Shown here: piece by piece, positions 9,646 to 21,143 of the stretch | How the letters are laid out: each line of letters opens with the position of its first letter | Position numbering within the stretch: position 1 is the first letter of the stretch | DNA from: Cladobotryum mycophilum | Lineage: Eukaryota > Ascomycota > Sordariomycetes > Hypocreales > Hypocreaceae | Direction: 5' to 3' | Assembly (NCBI GenBank): GCA_036429605.1 | Contig: JAVFKD010000015.1 | Coordinates: forward strand, 1 to 64,000 | Length of the DNA stretch: 64,000 nt | Notes under the pieces: model-generated | What the model was told of the DNA's origin: nothing | Seen by the model: only the letters and a program-made list of their open reading frames with translations | The model's database searches: none | Program-made: the position numbers and the translations under genes

Positions 9646-12041
9646 GGCGAGGGTTTATAGGGGGTTGGAGTTGTAGTTGATGGGAAATAATTTGTGCGAT
9701 GTGTTTGAGTTGTGTGAATGTTGGTTGCTAGCTTACATGCTGGTGAGGAAGTCATGGTTATATAGGCATGATGAATGCTGGGATGACTGTGAATCACGAA
9801 CATTATAGAAATGTCTCATCTCTCGTGGACAGTGAGTATGTTGGACATGTTCGTGGTGATGAGAGTATGAGCAACATACAAGGCAGTACAGATGCTCTTG
9901 AATGTCTAAGAGCAAGCGTATGCCTTGATAGATATGCAGAGATGGAGCTCTATAAAAAGAAGATACTCGCGGGTCAAGATGTTTGCTGGTGAGGTACTGG
10001 CTCAGGTCAGATGAAGTAACTAGGAAGTCACTCAAGGGTCATGACCACTCTCTCTTCGATTGAATCAAGAAGCTTTCCAAGGCCGAGGCATGCCATCCAC
10101 TCCCAGCCGTTCCATTTCGGCAAAGACCCCTTTCTTAGTCCAGCTGTTTGCACTCACCTCTCCAACACGATCGTGAATCTATGAACGTAGACCTCCGTCA
10201 TCCAACTATACTAGCGAGTACTCGATACTCGATACTCAATGCTTGATGGCTAGGTATGAAGTCGGTGCAGCGAATTTGACTAGCCTCGCAATCGTCAAGA
10301 TATCCTGTCTAATTATCATGGAGACTCTCAATTCAAACGCTTTCTTTCCAGAAGTAAGCTGTAGCAGTTCATAGATGTACAGGAATTCCCAAGACTCGTT
10401 TCGTATCTTTTCCATCTACAGGACGTTTGATGTTCCACCCTTCACCCGGCGTGTCAAGGCTTTACTTGAGTGTCTAAATATCATCTACATGTCCAGAGAT
10501 TCATTTGGATTGATGCGCTCTAGGAAGCGAACCGTGCGATGATGCAGCTACATCCGTCAACCTTGGCGATTCACCCACCTCGAACAAAGTTACTCGCTGC
10601 ATCATGCCTATTCTCACGATTAAACACAGAATCACCATAGGGTAGAAGTACCCGCCAGACTCCTCATCACGTCAACAGTCCCATTCTCCATCACAGCCCT
10701 CTCTTTCTCAGCCTAGCAAAACCCCGAACTAAGAAGATTCTTGGCAAAAAGACGGGACGTTATCACGGGTCCATGTCTTGGGTTCATGTCTCGGCCAACA
10801 ATGGATCCACTACAAGTAGATGGGAGAAAAAAGAAGAGTCCAGAATCTGATTCAGAACCACGCATTGCAACCGACCGTGCTTTGTTTCTGCGGTGAGGTC
10901 TTGAGTCGTCTGCGTAACCTGCTTTAATTCAGTTTGCCGTCTCTCAGCATTTATCTCAGCATCAGTAAGAAAGAAAGAAAACATGTTTCAAAACTCAACA
11001 CCAGAACTGGACTCTGCCGTGTACTTCCCATTCGTCATCATCAATCTTCACATGCCGCCGGCATTTCATCGCATCTCGGCTCAAATCTTGCCTTTCCCCT
11101 CATTCCCTCCCATCCCTGTAAGCAAAAAAGCTGGTCCAAGGGCCGCCCCCTCTAAATCGGCCCTCCCTAAAAGCAGTTCAAGATCGACCAACCCAAGTCG
11201 TCCATCCATCCCCCCATCCTGCACGCCAAGTCGGCTCCTCATTCTTTAGTCTCTCTTCTTCTCATTCCATGCCTATTGTGCCTGATTTCCCTTCCATGTG
11301 CCCATTTTACCCCGGATTGGATTGTAACCCTCCCCACTGCACTTGAACAGATCTAGGCCTTTCCCCCGCATGTCCAGACACACACACACACACAAAGAAA
11401 ACTTTCAATTTATGGATCATCTCTTTTTCTCGCTCATCGACTCCATTGTCCAATGACGCATTTTGACCCCCAGCGAATGGGCATTCAGCTCCCCTTGCGC
11501 TGACAGGCGTTGGTGCGCGTTGGTGGCTTTCGGCCCCCCGGTCCAGCTTCCGGATTGAGATTCAAACCCCGGGTCATTGACACCCCCATCAAAGAGAAGC
11601 TGATCGTCAAAGTTTTCTACTTCCTTGCTTTCCCATTCCCTCTAATGCTGCTCTAGCTTGTCTGTATGTCTGCATGTATGCTCTAGCTGACCATACGGGA
11701 ACTAGGATAGGTAGGTCGTATCATTTCGTAATCCCCCAAGACAAAATAGGTGCCGCGGGTGGGAGGAAAAACCCATGTGAGACATTTGGACTTGAAGGTT
11801 TCATTGCGCAATGATAGCCCAGCGCGCCCATCAAATATAAAATGAGATGTCTGTCCCCCTTTTTATTTCTTTAGCGAGAGGAGACGAAACACTTAAAGCA
11901 ACTACCGAGGAAACGAAAACGTAAGGGAAAACGTTTCATCGTTGTATTTCTTCAAAGCTTTCCGTCTTGCATCTAAGACAAATATCAAGCAGCCAAGCAA
12001 CCAACCAACACCTATAGTCCCATCTCCCTTATAACATCACC
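9646..12041. other. Long non-coding stretch ahead of the HsbA-like gene
   Basis: Nearly 2.4 kb without a convincing gene. It includes a short AC microsatellite (about 11379-11393) and C/T-rich tracts near 11000-11340. The last 200 bp before the ATG are the leader of the downstream gene. I find no tRNA or transposon ends. Confidence 0.5.
11836..11843 (+). promoter_or_regulatory. Candidate TATA box of the HsbA-like gene
   Basis: tataaaat lies about 200 bp before the ATG at 12042, followed by a pyrimidine/AC-rich leader with ccaaccaaccaac-like repeats. Strong TATA boxes are common in highly expressed fungal secreted-protein genes. This is a motif match only. Confidence 0.4.
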
Positions 12042-12569
12042 ATGCAATTCAAGCTCCTCTCCCTCGCGGCCCTCGCCTCCACCGTCCTGGCAGACGGCTC
12101 CGGCATCATCAGCGCCCTAGCCACCATCACATCCGACACAATCTCCCTCAACGACACCGTCTCCTCCTGGGACGGCGGCCTCCTCACCCTCATCCCAATC
12201 GTCGCCGCCTCGTCCAAGCTCCTCCACGACATCAAGGAGGGCACCATCCATGCCAAGGCCGCAGACCCCCTCACCTTTGATGAGACCATCTCCGTCGCCA
12301 CCGCCACCATCGCCCTCGCCACGGACGTCGGCCAGGTCGTCGACACCCTCATCGCCGCCAAGCCCAAGTTCGACAAGCTCCTGGTCGTCTCCCCCATCAT
12401 CCTGCTCAACTTGCACCAGGAGCAGCAGGCCACTGACCTGTTCAGCGCCGCCGTCATCGAAAAGGTGCCCGCGCCGCTGCAGGAGACGGCCAAGGGCCTG
12501 ATCAAGCCCATCGACGACAACTTTAACCGGGGGATCAAGGTGTTTGGTCCCTGGACTCCTGGTGCTTGA
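12042..12569 (+). CDS. HsbA-family secreted cell-wall protein
   Basis: A 175-residue single-exon protein with a clear signal peptide (MQFKLLSLAALASTVLA, cleavage after residue 17). The mature part is helical, low in Cys, rich in Ala, Thr, Leu and Ile, and carries an Asn-Asp-Thr glycosylation sequon. This matches the hydrophobic surface-binding protein A / cell wall galactomannoprotein family (PF12296), whose founding member adsorbs to hydrophobic surfaces and recruits hydrolases. Length and layout fit the family. It has strong codon bias (C-ending codons), a likely sign of high expression, and a TATA-like box upstream. It stands alone, with no neighbour suggesting a cluster. Confidence 0.85.
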   Translation: MQFKLLSLAALASTVLADGSGIISALATITSDTISLNDTVSSWDGGLLTLIPIVAASSKLLHDIKEGTIHAKAADPLTFDETISVATATIALATDVGQVVDTLIAAKPKFDKLLVVSPIILLNLHQEQQATDLFSAAVIEKVPAPLQETAKGLIKPIDDNFNRGIKVFGPWTPGA

Positions 12570-13146
12570 AGGGTGATGTTGGTGGGCTAAAAAGCTGAGG
12601 GTGAAGGAATTCTGTATATGAATTGTCAAGTAGCGTACTCTACAACGCAGTATAAACAAATATTTCTAGACGCTCATGCGTGGCAACGTGAATTGAGAAT
12701 CGATTTGGCCGTATCAACCTTTGTAACAATACTATTTGCTGCCTGTCTACAGTTTACCTCGCCTAGGTCAAGACTCTCTGTAAACTAGACCCTTGCAGCC
12801 CCCGTTGAGAAACAAACCAACAGCTCTCGAACAAAAGTTCAGGTGCACATAGATCCCTACATATCTCATAGACCTTTCCCTTGATCTTGTCGACCAGACG
12901 TAGGACTTTGTGGAGTTTGTCCTCACCAACCTTCCCCCACCCACAATATTCCAAGTTGCCTCTACAGATCTGGAACTCCTGAACGAACTGGACATTTCTT
13001 TTTCGACCTGCAGTTCATTATCATACGATGTGGTGGGGCTCCGAAGGCGGCCTCGGAATGTCTCGAGGCAATCGCTTTCCTTTTCTTTTCTAAGCTATTC
13101 TAGTAGTTGTTTTTCTAGTACTTTACTTTGAAAAATAATCTTCCTT
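12570..13146. other. Non-coding 3' region
   Basis: 3' flank of the HsbA-like gene, becoming AT-richer towards 13100 as the transposon-derived region begins. No feature found. Confidence 0.4.
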
Positions 13147-13551
13147 ATACTAAAGTACATTTAGCTTTAAGATATTATATTTGCTTTTATCATCATATTA
13201 CATTTAGCTTTCTAATAAACTTAATAGCTTATAAAACTATTTATTGTGATAGCAAAAGGGAACACAACAACAAAAGCTTCCGCTAGTCCCGGGTAACCCT
13301 ATTGAAGCCACAGCCGTAAACAAAGCATTGTTCAATATCCGGATAATCAACACGACCTAGATCAACCGTTTGAGGTTGGTTTGATCTAGAGATAACAAAG
13401 GTGAAGAATTGATTGTTGATGCTATCATACAAAGGCACAAATGATCCCCTTTTATCCTTCGAGCCGTCCCGATACCCGTTTTCCGGCATCCCAAATTGAT
13501 ACCAGAACTGTGACATTTTAACCCATTGCTCAATCTCCCCCTGATCCACTG
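13147..13551 (-). repeat. Larger piece of a diverged LTR copy split by the LINE (left boundary approximate)
   Basis: Read on the minus strand this continues the LTR that starts at 19581. The string gtggatcaggg then gagattgagcaatggg matches the LTR copies at 20174 and 21144 at the same distance from the LTR start; the next matching block (aaaccaacctcaaac) falls about 239 bp from the start against about 238 bp in the 21144 copy. Its GC content is much higher than that of the AT-block copies, so it is a less mutated relative. An open frame at 13283-13549 lies wholly inside this repeat and is probably chance. Confidence 0.55.
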
Positions 13552-13584
13552 TTTGTTTGTTTGTTTGTTTGTTTTTTTTGTTTT
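13552..13584 (-). repeat. CAAA-type 3' tail of the LINE
   Basis: On the plus strand gtttgtttgtttg followed by a T-run; on the element's own strand this is an A-run then repeated CAAA. It ends exactly at the target duplication, as expected for target-primed reverse transcription. Confidence 0.85.
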
Positions 13585-14278
13585 ACTATTTAACGTCCGT
13601 ATAAGGCAATACTGCCCAACCCCTGCTGGGGCAAAGGACGTGCTATGCTAGAAGCTAAGTAGATGATTATATATAACCGCTATCGCCTCTATATAGCAAA
13701 TCTTCGGCTTGTTTAGCCCTGGGGTTTTGTACGATTAGGGCTCGTTAGCGAGCGCCCAACCTGCGGGTGTAAGTCCGCTTAGTCTATTAGTTGATGGTAC
13801 TATCAGACCATAGCCTTTTAAAAGGTAAAGCTAGAGCTTTGTGAAAGCTTAAAAGATATAAAAGTATAAAAGTATAAAAGATAGAAAGGTTAATCGTGAT
13901 CTAGGATAACTAGTTTTGAGGGTAGATCTTTTGGAAGAAGCCTGTCTCGTTTACTAGCTTTATGAATCGTTCAAAGTCAGGCCCTAGGTACTGGGCAATT
14001 GTTACTGATGGCATTAGTCTAAGTTTTATCCGATGCTTTGGATTGACCTTCCTGCAGTAGAATATATGGTCTAAGGTCTTGTTCCTGCTGTATGAGCAGG
14101 TCTGTGTAGTAGTGCTGCCTGGGTACTTGTGTGTGTAATAGTCAGTGAAGTCGTTGTGGCCTGATCGGGCCGCTATTAGCTAATGTAGGTTGTTACGGGT
14201 TAGCGATAGCTCTGGGGGTTCCCGGAGGGTCACCTGCAGTTGTAGTCGTTGGTAGGAGGCTGGGGCCTCCTTTTTCCA

Positions 14279-17200
14279 CTATTGTTGGAAGGCCGTCAAG
14301 GGTTTTCGGCGTGCTATCCTGCGAGCTGCCGCTAGTGTTATGGTATTATTGTTGTTAGGCAGACTGGCGCCTAATTTAGCTTGCTCGTCTGCTATCTCGT
14401 TGCCCGGGATTCCTATATGACCAGGACACCAATGGAGTGACGCTTTTAGTTCTGTAGCGAGCTCCTGGAAGGCTAAGGCCTCGGTTTGCGAGGAGTCTGA
14501 TGGGGTGCCCATAAGGCTCGTAAGTGCAGCTGTGCTGTCTATGCAGACTGTTATCTTTTCTCCGTTTTGGATCTGCGCGGCGGCTCGTAGCCCTTCTAAT
14601 GCTCCTCGAATCTCTCTGTCGTAGACCTCTGCTAGGCCAAGCCTCCCGTGCCTGCTTTGCAGTAGCTGGCTATCCCGGAGGATAATAAAGCCTTAGCCCG
14701 TAGCGCTATCCTGAAGCTGGGAGCCATTAGAGTATACGATCAGGTAGTCTTGTGCCTCGCTTGCCTACTGATTAAGTAGCTCTATAGCTTTCTCTTTACT
14801 AGGAAAAGGGTCTATAATTGCTTTTGTGTCTTTTAGTAGTAGTCGTGGTCTGGGGCATTTTGCATCGATAAGAGCGGCGGTTCTTTCTAGCCTGCTAGGT
14901 GATTTGCGAGGTTTAGAAGCATAGCCTTGCAGCACCCACTGCGGTTTAATGCAGCTTAGCCAGGATTCTCTCGAGGGATTGGTCTTTTGCAAGCGTTGTG
15001 CTAGCGGGTGCCGGTGGTCTAGCCGCAAGAGCCGCGTTGCAAAGCGGAGGCGTCGTGCTTCAATAAGCTGGTCGATTGGTAGAATCCCGCTCTCTCGGTA
15101 TAGAACGGGTAAGGGAGTTGAGTCCCAGGTAGGAAGTATTGCACGTATACCTTTTAGTAACGGTCGGGATAGTCTTTTGTGGAGATGTAGTATCCTAGAG
15201 TTAACAATCACTCCTTTGGACTGCCTGTAGACTGATGGCCTTGTAAGGCCGGGGTACCACGCCTCAATGCCATACAGCAAGATAGGCTCGATGCAGCCAA
15301 GCACCGCCCTTCTTACTGCTTTCGGGAGAGGGCCTCGTTGTGTGTTGGTGAGACTGCGTAGGTGATGTGCTAGTGTTAGAGCCTTGGTCGCCCATTTGTC
15401 TACATGGGCTCGAAAGCAGAGAGAAGAGTCAAACCAGATCCCGAGCCAGCGCATGGCCGGCTCCGGCTGTTTCTCTATCGTGCCCTGTAGCACGGGCGGG
15501 GCCTCTTGGATCTGTTTCTTATGACGCGCGAAGTGCATTACCTCCGTTTTATCTGGGTCGAAAGAGACAGCGTTCTCAGTGCCCCATTGGGACAGCTCAG
15601 CCACATCTGCATTAGCCAGCGATACTGTTTCCTCTATAGTATTCCCTATCCGTAGTATCGCTGTGTCATCTGCGTATCCGAACCTGCCCGACCTATTGCC
15701 GAGCAGGTATATCGGCTGCGTATACAGCAAGAATAGAATAGGGGAGATAGGCGAGCCTTGTGGTAGTCCACATTGTAGGGGGAGTTTTCTATAGTTGTGT
15801 CTTGCAGTCGTACACTAGCTTGACGTCCGGTCATAAATGATTCCACCCATCGCACTAGCGTAGTTGGCCAGCCCTGTTCCCTTAGGCGGAGCAGGAGCCT
15901 GTTGCACAGCACCGCATCAAAGGCACCCTGGACGTCCATGGTAACTAGCGTTGCCACCTTTCCTTCCATAAGAGCCTGATCGATATCGTGTATGAGTGCC
16001 GCGGCCAGGTCAACGGCTGACCTCTTTGGTAGTGCGCCTGCCTGCTTTGGGTCGAGGACCTCGTGTTGCACTGATGTCCAGGCCATCCGTTTTGCGATCA
16101 GACGTTCAAGCCCTTTGCTAAGGCACGACAGTAGTGAGATGGGGCGCCAGGCTCTGGGTTTTGTGAGATCACGTTTCCCTGGCTTAGGGATCATGACCAC
16201 CTCCGCACTCTTGAAGATCTGCGGATGATATCCCACAGCAAGGCAGCCGGCATAAAGACGGTGGATGTGAGTACCGAGGTGGTCCCAAGAAAGCTGCAGT
16301 AGCTGTACTGTGACACCGTCGGCCCCGGGAGCTGTATTCCCCGTGTGCAGGGCTGCGTACCTAGTCTGCTCCGGGGTCACTGTAAGGGAAAAGGGGAGAG
16401 GAGTTGTGGGGGTTAGGGGGCCCAGGGCTGAGAGATGTCGTCCCCGGCAGCTCTGCGTTCCAGCGTGGCCTTTCGCAGAGCCAGGGCCTTATCCCGTTGG
16501 GTCTCGTAGACTATCCCCCCACCTGTAGAGGAGGGGTTTGAAAGGGTGACGTTCGTTGGGCCCAGCGGGCTAGCTTATAGATCCCTGCGCCGTCTTTGAC
16601 TTCGTCAATAATAGTCCGCCAAAACTGGCGCTTAGTTCTTCGCACAGTTTTTTGTAGGGCTTTCCTGGCTTCTTGGATAGCTCGGCAGAAGCCTAGAGGG
16701 AAGCGGCGACGGGTCTGCCGATATTTAAGGGCAGCTTCCGCGCATTCCTCCGTCCACCACGGTGCGGCTCGTTGCGTTTGCCTTGGTGGGGTTCCTGCTG
16801 TTTCTAGCGAGATTTGAATGAGCTCTATGATTGCTGTCGCTAGAGAGTCTAGGTCATCCGTGTTGGTTGTCTGTGTGGGCAGGTCCCGCGCCCCTTCCTG
16901 GATCAGGGAGAGAAATCTCTGGGTCTCCTTGGAGGTGCGCAGTCGGGCTCTCTTCCGTGGCCTTGACTGGAGTCGTATCTCCGGTATGGTGATGGTGATG
17001 GGGTAGTGGTCAGCGCTGGTCAGTAAGTGCTCCTCGACGGCTGCTTCCGCGAGGGGGATGTTGGTAAAGGCAAGGTCAATGGTGGTGTTCCGCGGGTTCG
17101 TGGGTGCCGCCGGGACTAGCTGCGCGAGCTCAGTTTCTTCCGCCCAGTCTGCTATACGGCCGCCTTGGTGCTCGGCGTTGGCTCCTGGCTCCCAGCTGCA

Positions 17201-17659
17201 GTGACGGGCATTAAAGTCCCCTGCTATCAGGCATCGGTCAGGGATCGGCCATGTGAGGATGGCTTCGAGTGTTTCAGGGACATCTGGGTCCCTATAAATA
17301 TTTACTATAGTAATATCGCTGGTCTTGATCCAGAGTATATCCCTTGTGGCTACAGGGCGGGTCTGGTCAGCGTCAAGCTCAAGATTGCGCCGAATGTAGG
17401 TCATAACCCTTGGTCGGTCTCTGGTTCCCTCCCAGCTGTTCACAGGTGAGTATGTGCGGTACCCTGGGTGGGTTTTTGTCATGCTGTCGCCTTTTAGGCT
17501 TACCCAGGGTTCTTGCATCAGGATGATATCAAATTCTTCGGTGTCAGCCAGGGCGAGGGCGGTGTCATGGGCAGGTCCGATCTTGCCCACGTTGGCCTGG
17601 AAGATTCGCAGGGTTTTTGTTCGGGCAAGGTCTTTATTAGAGCTATTAGGGCGTGTCAT
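14279..17659 (-). pseudogene. LINE ORF2: endonuclease, reverse transcriptase, RNase H, broken
   Basis: From ATG 17659 the frame encodes an APE-like endonuclease (IFQANVGKI, LMQEPW, CLIAGDFNARH, SADHYPI). The frame breaks at a G6 run near 16513, again near 16430, and at a C5 run near 15777. In between lies reverse transcriptase: PGADGVTVQLLQ, AWRPISLL, LVTMDVQGAFDAV, GLPQGSPISPILFLLY and the catalytic YADDTAIL. Downstream are an in-frame TAG (14765-14767) and TAA (14693-14695), then RNase H (VCIDSTAAL, HWCPGHIGIPGNEIADEQAK). Allowing one-base corrections at the three runs gives a continuous Tad-like polyprotein, so the frameshifts may be assembly errors, but the two stop codons are substitutions. 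The start overlaps the ORF1 stop by ATGA (17656-17659). Confidence 0.88.
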
Positions 17660-19392
17660 AGATTGGTGATTGAGTTGTGGCGGGACCTTTTTCTTGGTTT
17701 CTGGAAAGGCTCCAGCTGTGTTGTTGGTCTGTTGATCCTGTTCCTTAGCATGGTAGCAGTCTGTGAGCGAGTACGGGAGACGACTAGCGAGGCTGCCGGC
17801 GCTTCCGTTGACAGGCTTGTTGCAGAGCCAGGTCCTGGAGGAGTTATTGGGTTGGTAGGTTCTTCTTCTTCGGGACCTTCGGGGGGCTGTGGGGATAAGG
17901 GCTCAGCATCAATTGTTATCGGGTCGTTGTCCCGTTCTTCCCCTGCTGGTCTCTCCTTCTCATTGGCTAGGTGTGGCGAGAATCGAGCCTCTGTGAACTG
18001 TGTCCTGTCTTCGTTTGGGGCAGTTGTGTGCTCCGGATTGCGCTGTCGGTATCGTTGCGCTCCTGTAGTGCGCGCTGTCTTTCTTTGATGCTGTGTAGGT
18101 CTTTGAATAGCGCCCCTTGCCTTATAAGGTTTCATAGAGCAGTCCTTGTGGTTTGGAGGGGCAGGTTCTAAGCAGTTAGGGCACTGCTCAGGCCGTTGGC
18201 AGGTCTCGAAGTCGTGATCTGTTTTACCACAGCGGTTGCAGCGTTGCTTTCGGCTACAGTGGCGCCAGGAATGGTAATCCCAGCACCACACACACTGTTC
18301 CGGGAGCTTGGATTTCTCAAGGTAACGGGCCATTCGGCTGCTCCCGAATAAACGCCAGCGCTTGGTGATGGGTGTGGGGAAAGAGACTATCATTTTCTGA
18401 GTGGGCGCATGAGGTTCGTTCTTACGCGTAGGGCGGAAGCTCACAGGCGCGGTGCCTGTTTGCGTGATCACTTCTTCGCGAAAGCACTCATTAAAGTCTA
18501 CTGGCCTCCCATCCCAGGTTGGGATAGTGCGAGGGCATTCTTCTACTATGTAGTTATACCATATTTGTCTTGTTTCTGCGTGTAGGGCACCTAGCAGCCT
18601 AATCCACTCTTCTTTGCGTTCTAATACTTCTCTCTGAACACCCTGGTCGGCTGTATGGATTGCCCATCCGGTTGCTGTTTGTGTTGCCTTTGGGATTCTT
18701 GAGATAGGCATGCTGAGTGCTTTGGAAATTACGTCTCGGATCGCGGCAGGCTCCTTCTGCCATGCAGGAGATTGTTTTTCTAGTCTGACTAGGATCCTAA
18801 GATCGGGGTGGACTGTTTCTTTGGTCCCTGGGGGATGCTTTGTATGAGCCTGTGGTTTCTGTGGTGCTGTTGGACCAGGGCCCTGTGTGTTATGTAGTAC
18901 CGACGCGTATGTGGTTGTGTTTCCTTTGGGAGGTTCTTTTGGGTTAAGGGCTGATATGCAGGCTGATTTAAAGGCATTTGTAAGAGCTGTTGCAATCTTT
19001 CTTGCGTGATCGGTGGTGAATTGCTTTGCTATCGCGTCGAACGCGGTACTGAACGCGTTTAGGACCTTATGTTCTTCGGCATACATAGCTGCTCGTTCGT
19101 CCAGTACTTGCTGGGTATAGTCGTGTACAGCGGGTACGGCTGGTGCTGTTGCGTCTTGGGTAGGAATCCTTTCATTGGTAGGGTTGGCAGTTAAGTGGAA
19201 AGGTGAACTGGAGGGCGGTGGATTGGTGGTTCTTTGTTGCGGCAGTGGCTGAGGTGTGCTGGGTAGGTGAGGGTATTGGTTATGAGGCAGTGCTTCTCGC
19301 GCGCGTTGTTGCAAGTCAGTCGGCGTAATCTCTCCCAGTTCGAATGGGAATTGGCTCGCTTGGATAGTCGGCGCTGCAGGCGTGGACGCCAT
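17656..19392 (-). CDS. LINE ORF1: nucleic-acid-binding gag-like protein
   Basis: A 578-residue intact frame. The N-terminal half is Pro/Gln/Thr-rich and low in complexity. The C-terminal half has CCHC zinc knuckles in series: CVWCWDYHSWRHC, CNRCGKTDHDFETC (the classic CX2CX4HX4C spacing) and CPNCLEPAPPNHKDC. Such ORF1 proteins coat LINE RNA and act as chaperones. The stop codon overlaps the ORF2 start in the string ATGA, suggesting that ORF2 is made by termination-reinitiation. Start chosen as the first ATG (19392), about 117 bp from the element's 5' end. Confidence 0.88.
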   Translation of the reverse strand: MASTPAAPTIQASQFPFELGEITPTDLQQRAREALPHNQYPHLPSTPQPLPQQRTTNPPPSSSPFHLTANPTNERIPTQDATAPAVPAVHDYTQQVLDERAAMYAEEHKVLNAFSTAFDAIAKQFTTDHARKIATALTNAFKSACISALNPKEPPKGNTTTYASVLHNTQGPGPTAPQKPQAHTKHPPGTKETVHPDLRILVRLEKQSPAWQKEPAAIRDVISKALSMPISRIPKATQTATGWAIHTADQGVQREVLERKEEWIRLLGALHAETRQIWYNYIVEECPRTIPTWDGRPVDFNECFREEVITQTGTAPVSFRPTRKNEPHAPTQKMIVSFPTPITKRWRLFGSSRMARYLEKSKLPEQCVWCWDYHSWRHCSRKQRCNRCGKTDHDFETCQRPEQCPNCLEPAPPNHKDCSMKPYKARGAIQRPTQHQRKTARTTGAQRYRQRNPEHTTAPNEDRTQFTEARFSPHLANEKERPAGEERDNDPITIDAEPLSPQPPEGPEEEEPTNPITPPGPGSATSLSTEAPAASLVVSRTRSQTATMLRNRINRPTTQLEPFQKPRKRSRHNSITNL

Positions 19393-19509
19393 GCTGCCGA
19401 CGCAGCTTAGTATTTGGTGTTTTACCCCTAGTTGTTAAGGATTTGTATGAAATTTGCATATGTTCCCTTAACAGCTGGTGCCAAGAAATTGATATGTCAA
19501 AGGGAGGTG

Positions 19510-19581
19510 CCCCTGATCCACTGCCAACATCAAATAACACGATCTAGGTTATCCTTGTTAAGAAACACCCAGAACATCACA
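19510..19581 (-). repeat. 5' end of the LTR copy into which the LINE inserted
   Basis: Read on the minus strand it begins tgtgatgttctgggtg and continues ttcttaacaaggataacc and tgatgttggcagtggatcag, closely matching the LTR starts at 20174 and 21144. It continues at 13551 on the other side of the LINE. Confidence 0.75.
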
Positions 19582-20173
19582 TCAATACTTAATTAATATA
19601 GTGCTAGTAATCATGCGGTGCAAATTGTACTTATACTATCTAAGAGGCTTATAAACAGTGTAAGGGGATTGCTAGACGGAGTGGTAGGTGTGGGCACCTC
19701 ACATCACGCTAGGGTCTCGATGGGCTTGCGTTCACGGATCGCGGCGCACAACTATTAGATTCTCTAAACTTAAGTCTTGCAATGCAATTGACCCTACCTG
19801 ACTCTACGAGCTTTCTACCTAATCGTCTAAGCTACTATTCTCCCTTAACAAACGGCTGTTTAGCTGCTTTTAAAAGGGCAATGATTTGGCCTATTACTCT
19901 CTAAGAACTTTACCTTTCTGTGACGAACCGTCAGACCGTCAAGCCAATAGGCAAAAGATTAGACCCATAATCGCATTTGTAGCAATTACTGTAACGGTAC
20001 CAACTGTTTATAAGGGATCAACCGTGCCGAACCGTAACACTTTCCTAAGAAGTTATTATTTACTTGTCCACTGATTTCTAGCCGTTGTATAGCTATAGAC
20101 TTGTTTGTGACCACAATCTATACTCTTATCTAGTAAGTCTATGATATTATCTCACGTAAGTTTGTCTTTCTCC
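19582..20173. other. 592-bp spacer between two LTR starts that face each other
   Basis: Normal-GC DNA bounded by an LTR start on the minus strand (19581) and one on the plus strand (20174). No reading frame of note. It may be host DNA trapped between insertions, or part of an unrecognised element. Confidence 0.35.
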
Positions 20174-20560
20174 TGTAACGTTCCGGGCGTTTCCTAACTA
20201 GGATAACCTAGATCGTGGTTAATATTAGCAATGGATCAGGGCGAGATCGAGCAATATGTTCAATATATTACAGTTTAGGTATTAGATTATTAATAATAAA
20301 TATTTATAAATTAAGAATAAATTAAATATATAAAAGAATTATATAAATTAATATATATAATAATTTAATTTATTATAATTTAAATAAATATAAGATTTTA
20401 TTTTAATAAAAATAAATTAATAGTTTAATAATTACAATAAATTAAATTAATTTTATTTAAATTAATTAGAATTAATTATATTATCTAGGATTTTATTATA
20501 ATTATATTCTAATTAATATTATATAAATACTTAAATTTCTTTTTTTTTAGTTTTTATATA
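20174..20560 (+). repeat. LTR copy D (forward, right end approximate)
   Basis: Begins tgtaacgttccgggcg and keeps the family sequence to about 20260. It then becomes almost pure A/T but still aligns with the 21144 copy, with about 90 bp missing. Possibly the 5' LTR of the outer element that ends at 31750. Confidence 0.6.
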
Positions 20561-20619
20561 TTAAAATAAATAATAAAAATAATTAATTTTATTTAAAAAG
20601 AATATTTAAAATTTTATAA

Positions 20620-20759
<140 letters not shown>

Positions 20760-20829
20760 ATTTATAAATAATTTTTATTTATTTTGGTTTTATTTTTATT
20801 AAAGGTATTAAATTAGTTTTAATATTTAG

Positions 20830-21143
20830 TTATTATATTAATAATTTAAATAAAATTAATTTAAGTATATATAATAACTTAAATAGAATTAACTTAATCT
20901 ATTATAATTACTAAATTATAAATTTATTCTTATTCAAATAAAACCTTATATTTATTCAGATTATAATAAATTTAATTACTATATATACTAGTCTATATTT
21001 CTTTTTATATATTTAGTTAGTTATTAATATAATTATTTATTATTAGTAATCTAATACCAGAATTATAGGATATTAAACCTATTATTTAACCTTACTCTAA
21101 TCTACTGCTAATATTAACTATAATCTAGGTTATTCTTATTAGG
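20830..21143 (-). repeat. LTR copy F (reverse, truncated)
   Basis: The minus strand from 21143 reads a RIP-like version of the LTR (taagaataacctagattat, then the region matching tattagattactaataata). The first 18 or so bases of the LTR are missing where the forward element at 21144 begins. Confidence 0.6.

Larger units (their letters stand above)
13552..19509 (-). mobile_element. Tad-like LINE (non-LTR retrotransposon), full length, with inactivating lesions
   Basis: The 5958-bp element is flanked by a 14-bp target duplication, cccctgatccactg (13538-13551 and 19510-19523). On the minus strand it reads 5' leader, ORF1 (gag-like, zinc knuckles), ORF2 (endonuclease, reverse transcriptase, RNase H), a 3' UTR of about 0.7 kb, and a tail of CAAA repeats at 13552-13584. 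The domain order and the C-terminal RNase H match the Tad1 clade of fungal LINEs. It is inserted in an LTR copy. ORF1 is intact; ORF2 is broken. Confidence 0.92.

Noticed and set aside
9733..10035. 100-codon minus-strand frame
   Set aside because: No signal peptide, family or codon bias; overlaps an equally long plus-strand frame.
12029..12659. Minus-strand frames of 169 and 180 codons
   Set aside because: Shadows of the HsbA-like gene, which has a signal peptide and family features on the plus strand.
13283..13549. 88-codon minus-strand frame beginning MDQGEIEQWVKMSQF
   Set aside because: It lies inside a sequence that aligns with the LTR copies at the same spacing; probably chance coding in an un-mutated LTR.
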